Shown piece by piece: positions 1 to 4,956 of a stretch of DNA of 5,710 bases. Origin of the DNA: Saprospiraceae bacterium (lineage in GTDB: Bacteria > Bacteroidota > Bacteroidia > Chitinophagales > Saprospiraceae); the NCBI GenBank assembly GCA_027031145.1, contig JALVEG010000032.1:1-5710 (forward strand). The letters run 5' to 3'. The position numbers and the translations under genes were made by a program. The first letter of the stretch is position 1. Every line of letters begins with the position of its first letter. The notes below the pieces were generated by a model. That model did no database searches, had not been told where the DNA came from, and saw only the letters and a program-made list of their open reading frames with translations.

Positions 1-1200
1 TGGCAATTATATGAAACTCATGAAAGTAAGATCGAATGGGGTACAGACGAAACTTATAGCACAGGTAATCAAACCACAACTGAATACGGAAGTGATCACC
101 AACACAAATATACTATCACCAACCTGGCAAATTCGACAGATTATTATTACAGGGTAAGCTCCAATTTTGATACTATAACAGGTAATTTTGTATCAGGTCC
201 TCCTGAAGATGTATCTGAAATAACATTTATAGCCTATGGTGATACAAGAACAAACCCTGACAAACATGACTTGGTCGCTCAACAAATTTTAAACACTTAT
301 TCAAGTGATCCCGATGCACAGACCATTCTCTTATTATCAGGGGACTTGGTCAGTAACGGAAATAATGAAGGAGATTGGGATGATCAGTTTTTTGACCCGC
401 AATATACAAATATGCAGGAATTATTTAGATCTGCCCCACTTATGTCGGCACTGGGCAATCATGAAGGATCAGGGGTATTATTTGGAAAATATTTCCCATA
501 TCCATTTTACGAATCAGGAGATTATTATTGGTCATTTGATTATGGACCTGCTCATATTACCATAGTAGATCAATACTCCGACTATAGCCCGGGAAGCACA
601 CAATATCAATGGCTTGAAAATGATTTGGCAAGTACTACTAAAAAATGGAAAATACTTATGTTTCACGAACCGGGGTGGTCTGCAGGGGGACATTCAAATA
701 ACACCGATGTTCAAAACTATATTCAACCTCTTTGCGAGCAATATGATGTCCAGTTTGTGATAAATGGACATAATCACTATTATTCCAGAGCGGTGGTCGA
801 AAGAGTAAATCATATAACATCAGGAGGCGGGGGTGCACCTCTTTACACTCCGGATCCTTCATATCCAAACATTGTTACAGTTAGTGAATCAAACCATTTC
901 ACCAAATTAAAAATAAGTGGAGACACCCTCTTTTTCACAGTGATAAAATCTGATGGCAGTATTATTGAGCAATTGACATATAATCGTATCTATGTTTGGA
1001 ACGGGTCGGTTGATTCCGACTGGAATAATGGAGATAACTGGGAAATGGGAGTTGTACCCAAAGCTGTTTCAGATGTACTTATACCATCAGGATTGACCAA
1101 TTACCCTGAAATTGACGGGACTTATGAGTGCAATAAAATAGAATCTCAAACAGGAGCTACTTTAAAAATACTTGGTTCCGGGCAGTTGAACATTCACTAA
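1..1200 (+). CDS. Secreted purple-acid-phosphatase-like metallophosphoesterase, 5' end outside the window
   Basis: The frame is open from base 1 to the TAA at 1198-1200, giving 399 visible residues; the start and any signal peptide lie upstream. Residues 1 to about 75 look like the fibronectin-III-like N-terminal domain of purple acid phosphatases (KIEWGTDETYS, then YTITNLANSTDYYYRVSS). Residues from about 76 to 325 are a calcineurin-like phosphoesterase domain: GDTR (D81), SGDLV (D115), GNHE (N153, H154), FHEPGW (H222) and GHNH (H257, H259), followed by the SGGGGAPLY stretch usual after the last motif. The family hydrolyses phosphate esters with a two-metal centre, normally outside the cytoplasm; the substrate here is unknown. 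Residues 333-399 form a WNGS...DWNNGDNW...NYPEIDGTYECN module of the kind repeated in Bacteroidota surface proteins. The protein stops at the end of that module with no T9SS sorting domain. Motif I is D-x-R rather than D-x-H, and the tyrosine three residues after the motif II Asp in true purple acid phosphatases is Ser118. A TTG at 271 lies inside the domain and is not the start. Confidence 0.9.
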   Translation, partial: WQLYETHESKIEWGTDETYSTGNQTTTEYGSDHQHKYTITNLANSTDYYYRVSSNFDTITGNFVSGPPEDVSEITFIAYGDTRTNPDKHDLVAQQILNTYSSDPDAQTILLLSGDLVSNGNNEGDWDDQFFDPQYTNMQELFRSAPLMSALGNHEGSGVLFGKYFPYPFYESGDYYWSFDYGPAHITIVDQYSDYSPGSTQYQWLENDLASTTKKWKILMFHEPGWSAGGHSNNTDVQNYIQPLCEQYDVQFVINGHNHYYSRAVVERVNHITSGGGGAPLYTPDPSYPNIVTVSESNHFTKLKISGDTLFFTVIKSDGSIIEQLTYNRIYVWNGSVDSDWNNGDNWEMGVVPKAVSDVLIPSGLTNYPEIDGTYECNKIESQTGATLKILGSGQLNIH

Positions 1201-1328
1201 CTGAAGCTAAGCATAAAGAATGATTGAATTCAAGGTATTTTTCTAAATTTTATGTATTTGTTCATCCATGGTTTGAAGTTTTAATTAAACTCATTTTTCA
1301 AAACTACATTTTATTCAAAATAATCTTA

Positions 1329-1336
1329 TAGATTTG
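1329..1336 (+). promoter_or_regulatory. Candidate Bacteroidota -7 promoter element before the radical SAM genes
   Basis: TAGATTTG matches the Bacteroidota primary sigma factor -7 consensus TAnnTTTG exactly and ends 21 bases before the ATG at 1358. Transcription would begin around 1341-1344, leaving a leader of roughly 15 nt. No clear TTG -33 element is found 19-21 bases upstream, where the sequence is AT-rich, so the promoter is only partly supported. The bases just before the ATG are A-rich with no Shine-Dalgarno sequence, as expected in this phylum. Confidence 0.45.
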
Positions 1337-1357
1337 TGTTTCATATAAAAATCGATA

Positions 1358-2299
1358 ATGGATTTCAGAGGAGATAAACGATACAATAATTATACAACTT
1401 ATATAAAAAAAACATTCGGTAACCGGGTTCAAAAAATATCTATAAATACCGGATTTTTATGCCCTAACAGAGATGGCACAAAGGGTGTTGGCGGTTGTAC
1501 TTACTGCAATATAAGTACTTTCAGCCCGAGTTATTGCCGTCCAAAAAAAAGTATCATCCAACAAATCGATGAAGGCATATCTTTTTTTTCCACCAAGTAT
1601 AAAGCTCAAAAATATCTTGCTTATTTCCAGGCATACACCAATACTTATGCAGAAATAGAACTTGTAAAAGAACTATATACTCAGGCGGTAAGTCACCCTG
1701 ATGTTATCGGACTGGTAATAGGTACCAGACCCGACTGCATCAGTGAAGAATTATTGGATTATTTAGAAGAAACGGCAAAGAATTATTATGTTTCGCTTGA
1801 ATTCGGAGTTGAAAGCACTCTTGACAAAACCCTGAAGCTGGTAAACAGATGCCATACATACCAGGAAACGATAGATGCTTATAAAATGGCAAAAGACAGA
1901 GGTATTCACCTTGGAGCACATGTCATTTTGGGTTTACCCGGAGAATCCAGAAGAGAAATTATGGAACATGCAACTAAATTATCCAAATTACCTATTTCAT
2001 CACTAAAAATGCACCATTTGCAAATAGTTAGAGGAACAAAAATGGCAAAACAACTGGCAGAAACTCCTGAAATGTTCGATTTGTTTTCGGTAGAAGAATA
2101 TGTAGATTTTATAAGTGATTTCATATCATATTTGCGACCGGACATCATTCTTGAAAGATTTATCAGCGAATCACCTTTGAGCATGCTGGTCGCTCCGAGA
2201 TGGAACGGTCTGAAAAATTTTGAAATTGTAGCTAAGATCGACAAAAAACTTAAAGAAAAAGATCTATGGCAAGGAAAGAATTATGTAAAATGCAACTAA
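1358..2299 (+). CDS. yhcC: TIGR01212 / YhcC-YtqA family radical SAM protein
   Basis: This 313-residue protein is close to the usual length of the family (about 300-320). The cluster-binding cysteines are C35, C47 and C50 (CPNRDGT...GGCTYC), a C-x11-C-x2-C spacing characteristic of this family and not the classic CxxxCxxC. Other family-like stretches are YFQAYTNTYA (89-98), IGTRPDC (121-127), SLEFGVES (146-153), HLGAHVILGLPGE (184-196), KMHHLQIVRGT and a C-terminal ESPLSMLVAPRWNG...KNF. The enzyme should bind a [4Fe-4S] cluster and S-adenosylmethionine in the cytoplasm; the core resembles the Elp3 radical SAM domain. E. coli YhcC has no firmly assigned reaction that I know of. The Bacillus/Streptococcus YtqA subgroup has been reported as MnmL, acting in mnm5s2U synthesis at the tRNA wobble position; whether this protein belongs to that subgroup cannot be decided here, and no MnmM-like methylase gene is next to it. 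The ATG at 1358 fits the family N-terminus (short lead, then Y-N-x-Y). It is followed after 53 bases by the ygiQ-like gene on the same strand. Confidence 0.93.
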   Translation: MDFRGDKRYNNYTTYIKKTFGNRVQKISINTGFLCPNRDGTKGVGGCTYCNISTFSPSYCRPKKSIIQQIDEGISFFSTKYKAQKYLAYFQAYTNTYAEIELVKELYTQAVSHPDVIGLVIGTRPDCISEELLDYLEETAKNYYVSLEFGVESTLDKTLKLVNRCHTYQETIDAYKMAKDRGIHLGAHVILGLPGESRREIMEHATKLSKLPISSLKMHHLQIVRGTKMAKQLAETPEMFDLFSVEEYVDFISDFISYLRPDIILERFISESPLSMLVAPRWNGLKNFEIVAKIDKKLKEKDLWQGKNYVKCN

Positions 2300-2352
2300 C
2301 ATCTTTACCCTGCTCCTTAAACTTTACTATCCTTTGATTGTTAAGGTATTTA

Positions 2353-4221
2353 ATGAATGTTGGAAGAGATATAACAGATTGGCTGCCGATAACTAATAAA
2401 GAAGTTAAATTGCGTGGATGGGATGAACTTGATGTCATCCTGTTTACCGGCGATGCTTATGTAGATCATCCTGCTTTTGGTTCTGCAGTGATAGGAAGGC
2501 TTATTGAAGCAAAAGGATTAAGGATTGCTATTGTTCCTCAACCTAACTGGCAGGATGATTTACGTGATTTTAAGAAAATGGGAAAACCCCGTTTGTTCTT
2601 TGGAGTTACTGCCGGCAATATGGATTCAATGGTCAATCATTATACCGCAAACAAAAGATTGAGATCCAATGATGCTTATACTCCCGGCGGAAAAAGAGGT
2701 TTCCGTCCCGATTATGCCTCCATCGTCTATACAAAAATATTAAAAAAATTGTATCCTGATGTACCGGTGGTACTAGGAGGAATTGAAGCTTCATTAAGAA
2801 GGCTGACACATTATGATTATTGGTCCGATCAATTAAAACCGGGTATTCTGGCTGAATCGGGAGCAGATATCTTATTGTATGGTATGGCAGAGCGTGCATT
2901 GGAAACACTCATTGATTTCATGCTGTCCGGTTATGATCTTAATTCTCTGTTTTGCATTCCACAAACAGCATTTTTAAAATCTAAAATCCCCTTTCAGAAA
3001 AGTGATATTTGGAATGAAGTAGAACTATATTCACATGAACAATGCCTGAGAGATAAAAAAGCATTTGCTGCCAATTTCAAAGTTATTGAAAAGGAATCAA
3101 ACATGATGTATGCAGAACGGATTTTGCAAAAAGCCGGCGATGATATGATAATAGTAAATCCCCCGTTCCCTCCAATGAGTGAAAAGGATATAGATGCATC
3201 TTTTGATTTACCATATACAAGACTCCCTCATCCCAAATACAATAAGAGAGGTACTATTCCTGCATGGGAAATGATAAAATTCTCTGTAAATATCCATCGT
3301 GGTTGCTTTGGAGGATGTTCTTTCTGTACCATTTCAGCTCATCAGGGCAAATTTGTAGTAAGTCGCTCAAAAGAATCGATATTAAAAGAAGTAAAAGGAG
3401 TTACAAAAATGCCTGATTTTAAAGGCTACCTGACAGATTTAGGCGGTCCTTCGGCAAATATGTACAAAATGAGAGGAAAAGATCTTTCTATCTGTGCTAA
3501 ATGCACTGCCGCATCATGTATATCCCCCGTAATTTGTGACAATCTGGATACAGACCATAGTCCATTAATTGAAATTTATGATGCTGTTGACAATATTCCT
3601 GAGGTCAAAAAAGCATTTATCGGAAGTGGAATAAGATATGATATGCTGGTGACTGATTTTAATAAAAAAACCAATAAAAAAGCTGCGGAGAAATATTTGG
3701 AAAAAGTGGTTACAAGACATACTTCAGGCAGATTGAAAGTTGCTCCGGAACACAGTTCGGACAAAGTATTGAAAATTATGCGTAAACCATCTTTCAGCAA
3801 TTTTATAAAGTTTAAGAAAAAATTTGATCATTACAATAAAAAACACGGACTCAAACAACCTTTAATTCCTTATTTTATATCAAGTCACCCGGGTAGTACA
3901 GATGAAGCGATGGCAGAACTTGCCGCCGATACCAAAGACCTTGGGTTCAGACTGGAACAAGTTCAGGACTTTACTCCGACTCCCATGACAGTAGCAACTG
4001 TGATATATTACTCAGGATATCATCCTTATACATTGAAACCGATATATACACCACGAAAATCTAAAGAAAAAAAAGAACAAAATATGTTTTTCTTTTGGTA
4101 TAAACGTGAAAACAGAAGCAAAATAATCGCTAAATTACGTAAATTAAACAGGGAAGATCTTATCCGTAAATTTTATGGAGCCAAAAAACATTCTAATTCA
4201 AAAAAGTCTAAATATACATAG
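2353..4221 (+). CDS. ygiQ: YgiQ family radical SAM protein (UPF0313)
   Basis: From the ATG at 2353 the protein has 622 residues; E. coli YgiQ is somewhat longer. The N-terminal domain carries GDAYVDHP (33-40), FFGVTAGNMDSM (to 93) and GGIEASLRR (142-150), all strongly characteristic of YgiQ. The radical SAM cluster motif is C318-x3-C322-x2-C325 (CFGGCSFC). A second conserved cysteine group follows at C381, C384, C389 and C395, just before NLDTDH. Later stretches are KVAPEHSS, YFISSHPG (507-514) and DFTPTPMT (539-546). The C-terminal region (YYSGYHPYTLKPIYTPR and a Lys/Arg-rich tail) matches the DUF3362-type tail. The protein is cytoplasmic and its reaction is not established to my knowledge. 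An in-frame TTG at 2338 would add five residues (MLRYL), but MNVGRDITDWLP from the ATG aligns better with the usual short lead before D-W-L-P. No Shine-Dalgarno is present. An imperfect -7-like TATCCTTTG at 2328-2336 has one extra base, so co-transcription with the upstream gene is the simpler reading. Confidence 0.96.
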   Translation: MNVGRDITDWLPITNKEVKLRGWDELDVILFTGDAYVDHPAFGSAVIGRLIEAKGLRIAIVPQPNWQDDLRDFKKMGKPRLFFGVTAGNMDSMVNHYTANKRLRSNDAYTPGGKRGFRPDYASIVYTKILKKLYPDVPVVLGGIEASLRRLTHYDYWSDQLKPGILAESGADILLYGMAERALETLIDFMLSGYDLNSLFCIPQTAFLKSKIPFQKSDIWNEVELYSHEQCLRDKKAFAANFKVIEKESNMMYAERILQKAGDDMIIVNPPFPPMSEKDIDASFDLPYTRLPHPKYNKRGTIPAWEMIKFSVNIHRGCFGGCSFCTISAHQGKFVVSRSKESILKEVKGVTKMPDFKGYLTDLGGPSANMYKMRGKDLSICAKCTAASCISPVICDNLDTDHSPLIEIYDAVDNIPEVKKAFIGSGIRYDMLVTDFNKKTNKKAAEKYLEKVVTRHTSGRLKVAPEHSSDKVLKIMRKPSFSNFIKFKKKFDHYNKKHGLKQPLIPYFISSHPGSTDEAMAELAADTKDLGFRLEQVQDFTPTPMTVATVIYYSGYHPYTLKPIYTPRKSKEKKEQNMFFFWYKRENRSKIIAKLRKLNREDLIRKFYGAKKHSNSKKSKYT

Positions 4222-4266
4222 TGTCTGCGCTAAAACAGATAATATTTGAATTGCTTTTAACCTAAT

Positions 4267-4302
4267 CCCCGCAAGTGAAATACTTCGTTTATTTAACTGG
4301 GG
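4267..4302 (+). repeat. Palindromic repeat, copy 1 (inverted partner at 4483-4513)
   Basis: CCCC at 4267-4270 and GGGG at 4299-4302 bracket GTGAAAT (4275-4281), a 9-nt loop ACTTCGTTT, and ATTTAAC (4291-4297), which pair at 6 of 7 positions. GTGAAATACTTCGTT (4275-4289) is a perfect 15-bp inverted match to 4495-4509. The inverted match extends, with three differences, to about 27 bases. The sequence GTTGCAGCTT follows at 4303-4312, as it does in the second copy. Confidence 0.75.
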
Positions 4303-4417
4303 GTTGCAGCTTTTTCATGAGAGAATTGATTCCGGTTTTTAGCACCCATCCCCGCCCCTTCCCTCAGCGAGGGAAGGGAGAAGTGGATGTGCTTAATCGA
4401 TGGAAAAAGCTACAACC
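4302..4417 (+). repeat. Long imperfect stem-loop of about 116 nt
   Basis: The two arms (4302-4365 and 4369-4417) pair around a 3-nt loop AGC at 4366-4368. The paired blocks, from inside out, are: CCCTTCCCTC with GAGGGAAGGG (10 bp); ATCC 4348-4351 with GGAT 4385-4388; AGCAC 4341-4345 with GTGCT 4389-4393; GATT 4328-4331 with AATC 4395-4398; AGCTTTTT 4308-4315 with AAAAAGCT 4404-4411, plus three further pairs beside it with one bulged G; and GGTTG 4302-4306 with CAACC 4413-4417. This is about 39 pairs in all, and the left arm carries about 15 extra unpaired bases. The inner part (CCCATCCCCGCCCCTTCCCT) resembles, in reverse orientation, the hairpin and GGTGGGTTCT tail of the copies at 4524 and 4739. 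The arrangement suggests a REP-like or non-autonomous palindromic element; a structured RNA or bidirectional terminator is possible. Confidence 0.7.
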
Positions 4418-4482
4418 GGTATATCTTGTTTTTAACCTGAATGGTATTTTTTATGGAAAAGAAGTGGAGCTATTGCGGTTTT

Positions 4483-4513
4483 CCCCGTGAAATCAACGAA
4501 GTATTTCACCGGG
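4483..4513 (+). repeat. Palindromic repeat, copy 2 (inverted partner of 4267-4302)
   Basis: GTGAAAT (4487-4493) and ATTTCAC (4503-4509) form a perfect 7-bp stem around the 9-nt loop CAACGAAGT. CCC (4484-4486) and GGG (4511-4513) extend it past one bulged C. AACGAAGTATTTCAC at 4495-4509 is the exact reverse complement of 4275-4289. The flank GTTGCAGCTT at 4515-4524 is in the same orientation as beside copy 1, whereas the loop is reversed. Confidence 0.75.
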
Positions 4514-4523
4514 TGTTGCAGCT

Positions 4524-4557
4524 TCCTCCCTTGTAAGGGAGGATTGAGGTGGGTTCT
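4524..4557 (+). repeat. Hairpin-plus-tail dispersed repeat, copy A
   Basis: TCCTCCCTTGTAAGGGAGGA at 4524-4543 is a perfect 20-nt palindrome, followed by the tail TTGAGGTGGGTTCT. Bases 4534-4557 are identical over 24 nt to 4745-4768. It is of the CCTCCC...GGGAGG...GGTGGGTT type that I recall as dispersed intergenic repeats in many bacterial genomes, Bacteroidota included. That recollection is not checked by a search. It directly abuts the GTTGCAGCTT flank of the preceding palindromic repeat. Confidence 0.75.
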
Positions 4558-4738
4558 AATAAAAAATTATGAAAATATTATCATACAAATATGGAGTTTT
4601 GACTTATTTCACTTTATTTGTACCAAATATTTCACTCGCGTAGTTACTAAAACAGACAACTTTTAACCAAAATACAAACATAAGTTTCGTTACGATAAAT
4701 CTTAATTTTTTTTACTAAAAGAGGTGTCATAACGAAAG

Positions 4739-4768
4739 CCCTTCTAAGGGAGGATTGAGGTGGGTTCT
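4739..4768 (+). repeat. Hairpin-plus-tail dispersed repeat, copy B (truncated left arm)
   Basis: Bases 4745-4768 are identical to 4534-4557. The left arm is shorter: CCCTT at 4739-4743 pairs with AAGGG at 4746-4750, so only 5 bp of the palindrome remain. It lies directly after the right arm (4730-4737) of the TTTCGTTA/TAACGAAA inverted pair. Copies A and B have the same orientation, 211 bases apart. Confidence 0.7.
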
Positions 4769-4859
4769 CTACTCTATACGAACTTCATCCATGCTACATC
4801 GTTAACATCTTGATATTAAATTCATTTCATAGCAAAAGCAACTGTAATAAATTTATTAA

Positions 4860-4902
4860 ATCTGTAAAAATCAGTTCAATCAGTGTCATCCGTGTTCTGA
4901 TT
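4860..4902 (+). repeat. Degenerate short-period repeat, ATCNGT about every 9 nt
   Basis: ATCTGT (4860), ATCAGT (4870), ATCAGT (4879) and ATCCGT (4888) begin 10, 9 and 9 bases apart, and a decayed further unit TTCTGATT follows at 4895-4902. Sequences of the form aatcagtgtcatccgtgttct are, as I recall, widely dispersed between genes in Bacteroidota and other phyla. Orientation is arbitrary. No function can be assigned. It sits about 55 bases from the 3' end of the minus-strand gene. Confidence 0.6.
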
Positions 4903-4956
4903 CTAAAAAGCTATGGATATTGAAAATCATTAATTTTTCAACAGCATCCATACCAA

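Larger units (their letters stand above)
4222..4956. other. Non-coding interval between convergent genes, rich in palindromic repeats
   Basis: This 735-base stretch separates the 3' ends of ygiQ (plus) and the T9SS-sorted protein (minus). It contains no convincing protein gene, tRNA or rRNA. Its right half (about 4560-4740 and 4770-4860) is AT-rich and featureless apart from small items. One is an 8-bp inverted pair, TTTCGTTA at 4685-4692 and TAACGAAA at 4730-4737. Another is a 24-codon ATG-TAG reading frame at 4569-4643 that resembles a signal peptide. The left half is the GC-richer repeat cluster listed separately. No classical hairpin-plus-T-run terminator was found for either gene; the hairpins in the repeats could serve that purpose, which is inference. 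Confidence 0.85.

Noticed and set aside
656..868. Minus-strand frame inside the phosphoesterase gene, and similar antisense frames inside the two radical SAM genes (1906-2244, 2250-2438, 2633-2908, 3576-3800)
   Set aside because: All lie opposite strongly conserved coding sequence or its immediate junction and encode nothing recognisable.
1277..1298. Possible terminator after the phosphoesterase gene: AGTTT-TAATT-AAACT, then a short T run at 1294-1298
   Set aside because: The stem has only five mostly A-T pairs, too weak to call a terminator in such AT-rich sequence.
2338..2352. TTG start five codons upstream of the ygiQ ATG
   Set aside because: The extra residues MLRYL do not fit the family's N-terminus. 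The ATG at 2353 gives a natural short lead to DITDWLP.
4223..4241. TGTCTG...CAGATA hairpin just after the ygiQ stop as a terminator
   Set aside because: Only four Watson-Crick pairs plus weak extensions, and no T run follows.
4275..4490. A 71-codon forward reading frame from a GTG start
   Set aside because: It runs through the palindromic repeats. Its translation (for example HPRPFPQRGKGE) is what the hairpin repeat encodes by chance, and it has no promoter, usual start or recognisable domain.
4267..4768. CRISPR array or integron attC sites
   Set aside because: The repeats are not regularly spaced, differ in orientation and type, and have no cas genes, integrase or R-box-like GTTRRRY/RYYYAAC pairing.
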